Source: CAYVFM01 sp964546375
Lineage (GTDB): Bacteria > Gemmatimonadota > Gemmatimonadetes > Palauibacterales > Palauibacteraceae
Assembly: GCA_964546375.1 (NCBI GenBank)
Contig: CAZJJO010000002.1
Location: 1-57,157 of the forward strand
Direction: 5' to 3'
DNA length: 57,157 bases
Shown here: positions 25,308 to 32,426 of the stretch, piece after piece
How the letters are laid out: every line of letters begins with the position of its first letter
Position numbering within the stretch: the stretch's first letter is position 1
Notes under the pieces: generated by a model
What the model was told of the DNA's origin: nothing
Databases searched by the model: none
Seen by the model: only the letters and a program-made list of their open reading frames with translations
Translations under genes and position numbers: made by a program

Positions 25308-26693
25308 TCAGGCGAACTCCTCGCGCAGCTCCCGGACCCGGCCCCGGAACTCGGCGTCGTTGGCCATCTCCGCCTCCACCTTGTTGACGGAGTGGATGAC
25401 GGTGGAGTGGTCGCGGCCCCCGAAGAGCTCGCCGATCTCGGTGTAGGGGAGGTCGAGGAGCGTCTTGATCAGGTACATGGCCACCTGGCGGGGCACGGTC
25501 AGGTTGCGCGTGCGCCGCTTGGAGGTGAGCCCGTCGACGGTCACGTCCCAGGCCTCGGCCGTCCGGCGGCGGATCTCCTCCGGCGAGGCGCGGCTCTCCT
25601 CGTCCTCCTCGTCCTCGGCCCCGGGGCCGAGCGCCTCCCGGGCCAGCTCCAGCGTGATCTCCCGGCGGGTGAGGGAGCTGTAGGCCAGCAGCTTGATGAC
25701 CGCCCCCTCGAGCTGGCGCACGGACGTCTTGCGGTTCCGGGCGATGAACTCGATGACCTCGTCGTCGATGACCAGCTTGTCCTCCGCGGCCTTCTTCTGG
25801 AGGATCGCCACGCGCGTCTCGAAGTCCGGGGGCTTGATGTCCGTGACCAGGCCCCACTCGAAGCGGGAGACCAGCCGCTCCTGAAGCCCGGGGATCTCCT
25901 GGGGGGGACGGTCGCTGGTGATGACGATCTGCTTCTGGGCGTCGTACAGCGAGTTGAACGTGTGGAAGAACTCCTCCTGGGTGCCCTCCTTGTTGCCGAG
26001 GAAGTGGACGTCGTCCACCAGGAGGACGTCGATCTTCCGGTAGCGCTGGCGGAACTCGGCCGTCCGGCCGCTCTGGATGGCCGTGATCATCTCGTTGGTG
26101 AACTGCTCGGAGGGGATGTAGGAGACCCGGCGCTCGGGGAACTCGCCCAGGATGGCGTGTCCGATGGCGTGCATGAGGTGGGTCTTGCCCAGCCCCGTGT
26201 CGCCGTAGATGAACAGCGGGTTGTAGGCCTTGGCCGGGGCGTCGGCCACCCGCTGGCACGCCGCCGCGGCGAGCTGGTTGTTGCCCCCGATGACGAACCG
26301 GTCGAAGGTGTAGCGCTCGTTGAGGCCCGCCTCCTCGGGGTCGACCCGGACCGGCTCGGTCCCGGAGGAAGCGGTCTCCCCCGCCCCGCCCCGCTCCTCG
26401 TCGGGCTCCGACCGGATCTCGGGGAAGTCCAGGCGGTCGGTCTCCCCCCGGTGCTCGAAGCGGAGCTGCAGGGCCTGACCGATCTGCCGCTCGGCCAGCT
26501 CGGCCAGCAGCTCGCCGTATTTGTCCTCGATCCACTCCACGGCGAACTTCGTCGGCGCCGCCACGACCAGCGTGTCGTCGGACAGGGTCACCGCCCGGGT
26601 GGAGGAGAGCCAGGTGCGGAACGTCTGCTCCGGAAGGACCTCGCGGGCCGCCTCGGTGATCCGGGACCAGGCTTCCTCTGCGGTCAGCTCCAT
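25308..26693 (-). CDS. dnaA: Chromosomal replication initiator protein DnaA
   Basis: Initiator ATPase that opens oriC, 461 residues. Domain I (about 1-85, EQTFRTWLSS), an acidic linker, AAA+ domain with Walker A GDTGLGKTH and Walker B VLLVDDVHFL, and DNA-binding domain IV with the DnaA signature LPYTEIGELFGGRDHSTV. The ATG at 26693 is the start that gives MELTAEEAW; the longer open frame to 27134 overlaps rnpA and its promoter and is rejected. Confidence 0.98.
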   Translation of the reverse strand: MELTAEEAWSRITEAAREVLPEQTFRTWLSSTRAVTLSDDTLVVAAPTKFAVEWIEDKYGELLAELAERQIGQALQLRFEHRGETDRLDFPEIRSEPDEERGGAGETASSGTEPVRVDPEEAGLNERYTFDRFVIGGNNQLAAAACQRVADAPAKAYNPLFIYGDTGLGKTHLMHAIGHAILGEFPERRVSYIPSEQFTNEMITAIQSGRTAEFRQRYRKIDVLLVDDVHFLGNKEGTQEEFFHTFNSLYDAQKQIVITSDRPPQEIPGLQERLVSRFEWGLVTDIKPPDFETRVAILQKKAAEDKLVIDDEVIEFIARNRKTSVRQLEGAVIKLLAYSSLTRREITLELAREALGPGAEDEEDEESRASPEEIRRRTAEAWDVTVDGLTSKRRTRNLTVPRQVAMYLIKTLLDLPYTEIGELFGGRDHSTVIHSVNKVEAEMANDAEFRGRVRELREEFA

Positions 26694-26764
26694 GCGGCTC
26701 GCGGCGCTCGGGGGACGAGTCGTCGGCGGCCCGAAGGAGGGGGGCGCCCGCGACAGGGCGAACC

Positions 26765-26794
26765 AACGTAGGCCCGGCTCGCCGCCCGTGTCAA
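26765..26794 (-). promoter_or_regulatory. dnaA promoter
   Basis: Minus strand TTGACA (26794-26789), 18-base spacer, TACGTT (26770-26765); leader about 65 bases. A near-consensus DnaA box, TTTTCCACA, lies just upstream at 26810-26818, a position suited to autoregulation. Confidence 0.65.
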
Positions 26795-26809
26795 CGCGGG
26801 ATCGAGAGG

Positions 26810-26818
26810 TTTTCCACA
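26810..26818 (+). promoter_or_regulatory. DnaA box between dnaA and rnpA
   Basis: TTTTCCACA, eight of nine matches to TTATCCACA, midway between the divergent dnaA and rnpA promoters. Confidence 0.5.
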
Positions 26819-26843
26819 ACCCGAGGGCGGGCCCGGATCGGGT

Positions 26844-26872
26844 TTGACTGCCGGGGTCGTCCGGGGTAAGAT
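26844..26872 (+). promoter_or_regulatory. Promoter of rnpA-yidD-yidC
   Basis: TTGACT (26844-26849), 17-base spacer, TAAGAT (26867-26872). This is the closest to a sigma70 consensus in the window. No rpmH reading frame lies between it and rnpA. Confidence 0.7.
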
Positions 26873-26919
26873 CACGGGCTCGATCGAGGCGGGAGCATCG
26901 CGAACGCCCCGGGCCGACG

Positions 26920-27327
26920 GTGAAGGAGATGGCAGCGGAGGGAGACGGGGCCGACGGGGAGCGCTTTCCCGCCGCGGCGCGGATCGGGAGCTCGGAGCAG
27001 ATCCGGACGGTCTTCCGCGAGGGGACCCGACACGGGGCCGGCGCCCTCGAGGTGTTCGTCCTCCCGTCGCCGGCCGCCCGCCCCCGGGCGGCGTTCGTCG
27101 TGCCCCGGCACGGCCGCACCATCGCGGAGCGCAACCGGCTGAAACGGCGCCTGCGCGAGATCGTACGCCGGGGATGGCTCCCCCGGGCCCACCGGGAGGG
27201 CCCGGCGCTGGACGTGGTGGTCCGGGCCCGCCCCGGGGCCTACGGGGCCTCGTTCGACCGGCTGCGCCGCGACCTGGTGAATCGACTCGAGGCGGTCTCG
27301 TGGGACGAAGGATCCTCGTCGGCCTGA
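26920..27327 (+). CDS. rnpA: Ribonuclease P protein component
   Basis: Protein subunit that helps the RNA of RNase P mature tRNA 5' ends; 135 residues from the GTG. The RNR motif is RNRLKRRLREIVRR, preceded by the conserved aromatic/basic strand AFVVPRHGRTIAE. The start is uncertain: a GTG at 26920 has no clear ribosome-binding site, and the ATG at 26929 abuts AAGGAG. The end overlaps yidD by 28 bases, as is common. rpmH, its usual partner, is missing upstream. Confidence 0.9.
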   Translation: MKEMAAEGDGADGERFPAAARIGSSEQIRTVFREGTRHGAGALEVFVLPSPAARPRAAFVVPRHGRTIAERNRLKRRLREIVRRGWLPRAHREGPALDVVVRARPGAYGASFDRLRRDLVNRLEAVSWDEGSSSA

Positions 27328-27602
27328 TCCGCTTCTACCAGGCGGCGGTCTCGCCGCTCCTCCCGAGCACGTGCCGCTACACGCCCACCTGCTCGCGGTA
27401 CGCGCTGGAGGCGGTGCGGCGGCACGGCGCGGTCCGGGGCGGATGGCTCGCGGCCCGGCGGTTGCTACGATGCCATCCCCTGGGCGGGAAGGGTTGGGAC
27501 CCGGTCCCGGGGACGGACCCTTCCGCCGGCCCGGGCACGGCCGACGAGGACCCGGAGATCGGCACCGAGCGGAGCGACGCGACGACGGACCGACGGGGAT
27601 AG
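27300..27602 (+). CDS. yidD: Membrane protein insertion efficiency factor YidD
   Basis: Small inner-membrane-associated protein, 100 residues, with the family core FYQAAVSPLLPSTCRYTPTC, SRYALEAVRRHG and RLLRCHPLGGKGWDPVP. The start is a GTG at 27300 behind GAGG, inside the end of rnpA; the longer frame upstream is shadow. The C-terminal 25 residues after DPVP are acidic and variable. Its stop codon directly abuts the yidC ATG. Confidence 0.94.
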   Translation: MGRRILVGLIRFYQAAVSPLLPSTCRYTPTCSRYALEAVRRHGAVRGGWLAARRLLRCHPLGGKGWDPVPGTDPSAGPGTADEDPEIGTERSDATTDRRG

Positions 27603-29414
27603 ATGGAGACGCGACGAGTCCTGCTGGCGATCGTCCTCATGATCGCCGTCATCGTTCTCACCCAGCTCCTCTTCCCGCCCGCGCCGCCGGCCGACCGGAC
27701 CGCCGGGTCCGGCGCGGACGCGGCGGCGGTGGACACGCCGCGGGCGGACACCGCCGCGCGGGCGGCGGCTTCGGACACCCCGGCCGGGGAGGCGGCCGCC
27801 GGCGGAGACGGCGGCGAGGCCGGGGAGCCGCCGGCGCCGTCGGAGGGGGACCGGGAGTTCGGGCGCGCCCCGGCCGGCGAGCAGGAGGCCGCCCCGGAGG
27901 ACGGCCTGTTCGAGGGCCCCGAGGGGGCGGAGGAGCCGGGCGACTCGGTCACCGTCTCCACCCCCCTGTACCGCGTGCGCTTCTCCACGCGCGGCGCGGC
28001 GGTGACCGGCGTCGAGCTCCGCCGCTACGACTCCCACGCCGAGGGGGAGGAAGGACAGCCGGTCCGGCTGGTGCGCGAGGGCGACCGGCTGCTGGCCTGG
28101 CGGGTCACCGACGGCCGGGACACGCTGGACCTGCGGACCCGGAGCTTCGAGCCGAGCCGGACCCGACTGGAGGTGGAGGAGGGCGGCGAGGCCCGGACGC
28201 TCACGTTCCGGCACCGGCTCCCCGAGGCCGGCGGGCTGGCCTACGTGGTCACCTACCGCTTCGAGCCCGACAGCTACCGTGTCGCGGTGGAGGGCCGGCT
28301 GGAGGGGCTGGGCCAGCGGGGCTACACGATCCTGGCCTCCATGGGCCGGGGCCTCCGGACGAACGAGGCGAACCCGGACGAGGACTACGACCAGCTCGCC
28401 TTCGCCGTGAACTCGGGCGGCGGCGAGATCGAGACGCAGAAGCTGGACGACATCGGGGCGGGCGAGACCCGGACCCCGGAGGGCGGCCCCTTCCGGTGGG
28501 TCTCGGTCAAGAACAAGTACTTCCTGATCTCCTACGTGGCGCCGGAGGGGACGCGGGGCTTCGGCGGGCTGACGGCCCGGGGCGTGGAGGCGGAGCACGC
28601 GGCCGAGATGGAGGCCTCCTACCCGGTCCCGGCCGACGAGGAGGGGTTCCGGTTCCTGGCCTACATGGGGCCCCAGGAGTACGAGCGGCTGCAGGCGACC
28701 GGCCAGAGCCTGCACAACGTGAACCCGTACGGCTGGGAGTGGCTCCGCTTCCTGATCCGTCCGCTGGTCAGCCTGATCATGACCATCTTCACCTGGGCCC
28801 ACACGACGCTCGGGCTGGCCTACGGCTGGGTGCTGATCCTGTTCGGCATCGCCATGCGGGTCGTCCTCTTCCCCCTCTACCAGAAGTCCATGCGCGCCCA
28901 GATGGCGCAGATGCAGGTGCAGCCGCTGGTGAAGGAGCTGCAGGAGAAGTACGACGACGAGCCCGAGAAGCTCCAGAAGGAGATGATGCGGCTCTACAAG
29001 GAGCACGACATCAACCCGCTGGCGGGCTGTCTCCCGATGCTCCTGCCCTTCCCGATCCTGATCACGCTGTTCTTCGTCTTCCAGAACACCATCGAGGTGC
29101 GGGGCGTCTCGTTCTGGTGGATCCCGGACCTCTCGCTCCACGACCCCCTCTACATCACGCCGCTGGTGATGGGGGCGTCGATGTTCCTGCTCCAGTGGAT
29201 CGGCCAGCGGGGCATGGAGCGGAACACCCAGATGAAGATCATGGGCTATGCGATGCCGGTGGTGTTCTTCTTCCTGTTCCTCCGCTTCCCGGCGGGGCTG
29301 AACCTGTACTACGCCACCAGCAACCTCGCCTCCCTGCCCCAGCAGTGGTACCTGTCGCTGGAGCGGAAGGAGATGCAGGAGAAGGGCGAGCTTCCCGGAA
29401 CGGGCGACGACTGA
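27603..29414 (+). CDS. yidC: Membrane protein insertase YidC
   Basis: Inserts and folds inner-membrane proteins, alone or with Sec; 603 residues, of the Gram-negative type. N-terminal membrane helix, a low-complexity Ala/Asp/Gly-rich stretch (residues 28-115), the periplasmic P1 beta-domain, then the 60KD_IMP core beginning near residue 395 with the groove arginine in FGIAMRVVLFPLYQKSMRAQ, and helices ending in FPAGLNLYYATSNL. No mnmE, jag or rsmG follows; the next 520 bases hold only repeats. Confidence 0.97.
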   Translation: METRRVLLAIVLMIAVIVLTQLLFPPAPPADRTAGSGADAAAVDTPRADTAARAAASDTPAGEAAAGGDGGEAGEPPAPSEGDREFGRAPAGEQEAAPEDGLFEGPEGAEEPGDSVTVSTPLYRVRFSTRGAAVTGVELRRYDSHAEGEEGQPVRLVREGDRLLAWRVTDGRDTLDLRTRSFEPSRTRLEVEEGGEARTLTFRHRLPEAGGLAYVVTYRFEPDSYRVAVEGRLEGLGQRGYTILASMGRGLRTNEANPDEDYDQLAFAVNSGGGEIETQKLDDIGAGETRTPEGGPFRWVSVKNKYFLISYVAPEGTRGFGGLTARGVEAEHAAEMEASYPVPADEEGFRFLAYMGPQEYERLQATGQSLHNVNPYGWEWLRFLIRPLVSLIMTIFTWAHTTLGLAYGWVLILFGIAMRVVLFPLYQKSMRAQMAQMQVQPLVKELQEKYDDEPEKLQKEMMRLYKEHDINPLAGCLPMLLPFPILITLFFVFQNTIEVRGVSFWWIPDLSLHDPLYITPLVMGASMFLLQWIGQRGMERNTQMKIMGYAMPVVFFFLFLRFPAGLNLYYATSNLASLPQQWYLSLERKEMQEKGELPGTGDD

Positions 29415-29446
29415 GGACACCGCCGGCCGGGCCCGGATCCGGGACC

Positions 29447-29534
29447 GGGAGGGCCGGGGCCGGGCCCGGGTCGCTCACGCCCGACCGCTGCGCGGTCGAA
29501 GGGTTCGCTCGCCGGGCCCGGCCCCGACCCTCCC
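29447..29534. repeat. Long inverted repeat (23-bp arms) downstream of yidC
   Basis: Arms 29447-29469 and 29512-29534 match at 22 of 23 positions. The 42-base loop contains a second hairpin, CGACCGC-TGC-GCGGTCG region (29482-29498). It begins 33 bases after the yidC stop and may end its transcript, although no T-run follows. Confidence 0.75.
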
Positions 29535-29601
29535 TCTGCGGCCAGGGGGCCCGGCCGGCGGGCCGCTCCGGCTGGATGGAGGGGGTGGGGTGGGCGGTGA
29601 T

Positions 29602-29637
29602 CGCTCCCGTCGGGCGCGTCGCGCCCGTCCGGATCGC
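29602..29637. repeat. 36-bp hairpin repeat, copy 1
   Basis: CGCTCCCGT, a GGGCGC-GTC-GCGCCC hairpin, then a tail ending CCGGATCGC. Copy 2 is 49 bases further on. Confidence 0.65.
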
Positions 29638-29650
29638 TGGTGCCGGGCAC

Positions 29651-29686
29651 CGCTCCCGTCGGGCGCCCGGCGCCCGGCCGGATCGC
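29651..29686. repeat. 36-bp hairpin repeat, copy 2
   Basis: Same frame as copy 1, with the loop changed but the stem kept (GGGCGCC pairing with GGCGCCC), again ending CCGGATCGC. Stem conservation with sequence change favours a structural element. Confidence 0.65.
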
Positions 29687-29742
29687 CATGCGGCCGAGCC
29701 GGCGCCGACGGCCACGGAAGCGGAGGGGGAGACGAGTCCGCC

Positions 29743-29933
29743 GAGCGGGATCTCCGACCCGAGTCCCGGACCCATTCGGTGACGGGAGCGTCGGACGAGG
29801 GTCGCAAGCCCGCGAGGCGGAGCTCGTCTCCCCCGGAGCGGGATCTCCGACCCGAGTCCCGGACCCATTCGGTGACGGGAGCGTCGGGCGAGGGTCGCAA
29901 GCCCGCGAGGCGGATCTCGTCTCCCCCGGAGCG
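29743..29933. repeat. 93-bp direct tandem repeat, two copies plus five bases of a third
   Basis: Copies start at 29743, 29836 and (partial) 29929. They differ at a few positions only. Each unit can fold: TCCGAC pairs with GTCGGA about 35 bases later, enclosing TCCCG/CGGGA. In copy 2 the outer stem has become a wobble pair (GTCGGG) rather than being lost. The array runs up to the stop codon of the DUF1207 gene. With the hairpins above, it accounts for the 29415-29934 gap; no convincing ORF is present. Confidence 0.85.
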
Positions 29934-29934
29934 C

Positions 29935-30843
29935 TCAGAGGTCGGCGCCGAGCGAGAGGCCCCAGAGCGTCTCGTCCTGCCGGAAGAACTGCTCGGCGCG
30001 GGAGGGGCCGGCGCCGGCGATCAGGGCGAGGCGGTAGCGGCCGCCGAAGGCGAGGCCGGCCTCGAGCGCGAGGACGGGCTCCCACCCGTGCTCCTCCCAC
30101 GCGAAGAGCTCGGCCGCGGCGTAGGGCCCGGAGCCCCCGGGCCGGCCCGCGTCTCGGCCCCACTCGGCGCCGAGGCGGAACGAGCCCGGGTCGAGCCCGG
30201 CGGTGCTCCGGAGCAGGAGGCCGGGTCCCCCGTAGAGCCGGAGGTCGGGGAGGGGGCGGGCGCCGAGCAGCAGCTCGACCCCCTCGCGGCTGGTGGAGAT
30301 CGGGGACCGGCCGGTGCGCTCGAGGAACTCGTCGCCCAGGTGCGAGCTGACGTGGTGGAGCGCGAGACGGGCGTCCACCCCCCGCCACCGCGCCCGGAGG
30401 CGGAGCCCGACCCGGTAGTGGACCTCGACGAACTCGTTCCCGTGGCCCTCCAGGTCGAAGCGGGAGAAGGCGCCGCCGGCCAGCTCGCCCCAGAGGGCCG
30501 CGGGCCCGCCGTCCGTGCTGTCGCCCGCACTCTCCGGCGTCCAGAGCCGGAAGGGGAAGCTCTCGCCCAGGTTCACCAGGGCCACCCACCGCCGGCGGTC
30601 CGGGCGGTCCACCCGGACGGGGGCGAGCCGGGTCCGGGGCTCGAGGGGCGAGGCGAGGGGGGGTGGGAAGGGTGGGTCGGCGACGGTGTCGGCGGCGGGA
30701 GGCTTCGCCCGGGCTTCCGGGGCCTGCTGGACCGACGCCGGGAGCGGGGCGGCCGGCACGAGCGTCGCCAGCGCCAGGAGGGCGAGGACCCGGAGCGGGG
30801 ATCGCCCGGGGCCGCGAGCCGGCGTTCGGCCCCGGTCCGACAC
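29935..30843 (-). CDS. DUF1207 family outer-membrane/periplasmic protein
   Basis: 302 residues from a GTG at 30843. A signal peptide (VLALLALATLVPAAPLPA) is followed by a beta-rich domain matching the DUF1207 pattern: GGAFSRFDLEG, YRVGLRLRARW, HHVSSHLGDEFLERTGR, SREGVELLLGARPLPDLRLY, FRLGAEW, and a C-terminal FFRQDETLWGLSLGADL ending in a hydrophobic/aromatic strand typical of an outer-membrane barrel. Function unknown. A longer frame upstream overlaps the Fpg-like gene and is rejected. Confidence 0.82.
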   Translation of the reverse strand: MSDRGRTPARGPGRSPLRVLALLALATLVPAAPLPASVQQAPEARAKPPAADTVADPPFPPPLASPLEPRTRLAPVRVDRPDRRRWVALVNLGESFPFRLWTPESAGDSTDGGPAALWGELAGGAFSRFDLEGHGNEFVEVHYRVGLRLRARWRGVDARLALHHVSSHLGDEFLERTGRSPISTSREGVELLLGARPLPDLRLYGGPGLLLRSTAGLDPGSFRLGAEWGRDAGRPGGSGPYAAAELFAWEEHGWEPVLALEAGLAFGGRYRLALIAGAGPSRAEQFFRQDETLWGLSLGADL

Positions 30844-30938
30844 GCGGGGAACGGCCCTTCTACTAACTAGGTCGTTGTGGTCGGCGCGCCGGGCCGTCGG
30901 CCCGGACGTCCCGGCGGAAGGGGGGGCGCCGTCCCGGC

Positions 30939-31736
30939 TCAGACCGACCGCTGGCAGCGGGGACAGATGTAGGTGCTCCGCCCGATGAGCTTCATCCGCT
31001 GGACTGCTCCCCCGCAGCGGGGACAGGCGTCGCCCTCGCTCCGGTGGTTGATCAGCCATCCCGGGTCGGCGTGGGCGGCCTCCCAGTGGAGCGTGGCCCG
31101 CCGAAGCACCCGCTTCAGGTACTTCTGCACCCTCCGGAGATGGCGGTCGCTCATGTCGTTCAGCCGCACGTCCGGACGGTAGCCGGCCTGGAAGCAGATC
31201 TCGTCCGCGTACTCGTTGCCGATGCCCGCGACGATCTCCTGGTTCATCAGCATGCCCTTCAGCGAGCTCTGGGGGTGCTCCCGGGCCAGCTCGACGAAGC
31301 GATCGGCCGTCAGCTCGTCGTCGAGCGGGTCGATGCCGAGGTTCTCCAGGGTGTCGAGCCCGCTGAAGTCCTCGCCCTCCACCAGGTGGACCTCGCCCTT
31401 CGTCCCGGGGGAGGTGTAGCGCAGCTCGCGGCCGGCGGCGAACTGCAGCCGGATCTTGGAGTGCTCGCGCGGGGGGGCGGTCTGGGACTCCAGGTAGATC
31501 TCGCCCTGCTCGCCCATGTGGAAGACGAGCTGATAGCCCGAGCTGAAGCGGAGCACGATGTACCGGCCCTGGCGCTCCACCGCCTCGATGGACTCGTCCT
31601 CCAGGCTCTCGGAGGCCAGGTCCGGGTCGATGTCGACGGCCTCCTGGTCGTCGACCAGCACCTCGGAGATGGTCTTGCCGGTGGCGTAGCCGGCAAAACC
31701 GTCGATCATTCTCTCTACGTCGGGAAGTTCGATCAT
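30939..31736 (-). CDS. Fpg/Nei-family DNA glycosylase-like protein lacking the N-terminal proline
   Basis: 265 residues. The H2TH region (SSLKGMLMNQEIVAGIGNEYADEICFQAG, split here as SSLKGMLMNQ and GIGNEYADE) and C-terminal zinc finger CPRCGG...GRSTYICPRCQ are intact, including the finger arginine. But the mature N-terminus is M-I-E-L-P, so the catalytic Pro of Fpg/Nei (residue after Met) is Ile; the neighbouring Glu is kept. The beta-hairpin RRFG motif is also replaced. Fpg uses the Pro amine for base excision, so this protein either binds DNA without that chemistry or uses another nucleophile. Starts at ATG 31736. Confidence 0.85.
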   Translation of the reverse strand: MIELPDVERMIDGFAGYATGKTISEVLVDDQEAVDIDPDLASESLEDESIEAVERQGRYIVLRFSSGYQLVFHMGEQGEIYLESQTAPPREHSKIRLQFAAGRELRYTSPGTKGEVHLVEGEDFSGLDTLENLGIDPLDDELTADRFVELAREHPQSSLKGMLMNQEIVAGIGNEYADEICFQAGYRPDVRLNDMSDRHLRRVQKYLKRVLRRATLHWEAAHADPGWLINHRSEGDACPRCGGAVQRMKLIGRSTYICPRCQRSV

Positions 31737-31831
31737 CGAGGCTGGCGTCCTTCGTGGGTCCGAGAGTCGTCGTGTCGGCGGCCCGTCGCGGGGACGGGCG
31801 ATACGGGGGCCACGCCCGAGGACGGGCCCGG

Positions 31832-32119
31832 TCAGCGGATGATCTGGAAGCGGTCCGGGAGCTCCTCGCGGGCCGGAATCTCGCGGACGTCTTTCACGCG
31901 CGCGGCTCTCGGCCCCTGGTGGAGCCAGTCCTCCAGCTCCCGGAGGGCCTCCGCGGGTCCTTCCGCGTGGACCTCCACCGCCCCGTCGTCCCGGTTCCGG
32001 ACGGTGCCCGAGAGGCCGAGCTCGCGCGCCCTCTGCGTCGTGGACCAGCGGAAGCCCACGCCCTGGACCCGGCCGGTGACCTCGTAGCCCTGTCTCGCGT
32101 GGTCGTCGCCTCGGCTCAT
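31832..32119 (-). CDS. acyP: Acylphosphatase
   Basis: Small cytosolic hydrolase of acyl phosphates, 95 residues. Catalytic Arg24 is in GRVQGVGFRW and Asn42 in TVRNRDDGAVEV. Length and both residues are standard. Its neighbour downstream is the Fpg-like gene (95 bases); upstream lies the parS/parA control region. Confidence 0.93.
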   Translation of the reverse strand: MSRGDDHARQGYEVTGRVQGVGFRWSTTQRARELGLSGTVRNRDDGAVEVHAEGPAEALRELEDWLHQGPRAARVKDVREIPAREELPDRFQIIR

Positions 32120-32235
32120 CCGGGTGGGTGTGGTCGACGGAAGAGGGCTCCCGCTGGGCGGGGCGAGCCGCCCCGGCCCCGCCGGACGGTTCGGGGCGCA
32201 AGGGTCGTGCCGGTCCGGCAGGGCCCGTCCCGGTA

Positions 32236-32251
32236 CGTTTCACGTGAAAAG
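32236..32251. promoter_or_regulatory. parS: parS site 1
   Basis: Contains the palindromic core TTTCACGTGAAA (32238-32249); 13 of 16 positions match the near-universal parS TGTTTCACGTGAAACA. The 307-base acyP-parA gap holds two such sites and the parA promoter. Confidence 0.92.
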
Positions 32252-32281
32252 TTCGCCGGCGCGCCGTCTCCGCCCCCCGGT

Positions 32282-32297
32282 GATTTCACGTGAAATG
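32282..32297. promoter_or_regulatory. parS: parS site 2
   Basis: Second TTTCACGTGAAA core (32284-32295), 46 bases from the first core, 130 bases upstream of the parA start. ParB bound here could both nucleate the partition complex and affect parA transcription. Confidence 0.92.
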
Positions 32298-32321
32298 TCG
32301 TCCCGAATCCGGGGACGGTGC

Positions 32322-32351
32322 TTGGCCGGCGTCCGGGCGCGCCTCTATATT
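32322..32351 (+). promoter_or_regulatory. parA promoter
   Basis: TTGGCC (32322-32327), 18-base spacer, TATATT (32346-32351), 25 bases downstream of parS site 2; leader about 70 bases. Confidence 0.6.
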
Positions 32352-32426
32352 CGGGGCCACCGGGCCGCCAGCCGGGCGCCCGGCCGTCCCGCGCCGCCAG
32401 CCAGCCACCCCCAGCCGTCGGAGAGC

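Noticed and set aside
26694..27134. N-terminal extension of dnaA
   Set aside because: It would cross the dnaA promoter and rnpA; the extension is compositionally odd and absent from DnaA proteins.
29475..29900. Short repeat-encoded protein on the minus strand (141 codons)
   Set aside because: Frame stays open because the repeat length is a multiple of three; composition is that of shadow ORFs and there is no ribosome-binding site.
29743..29933. CRISPR array
   Set aside because: Only two copies of a 93-bp unit, head to tail without spacers, and no cas genes.
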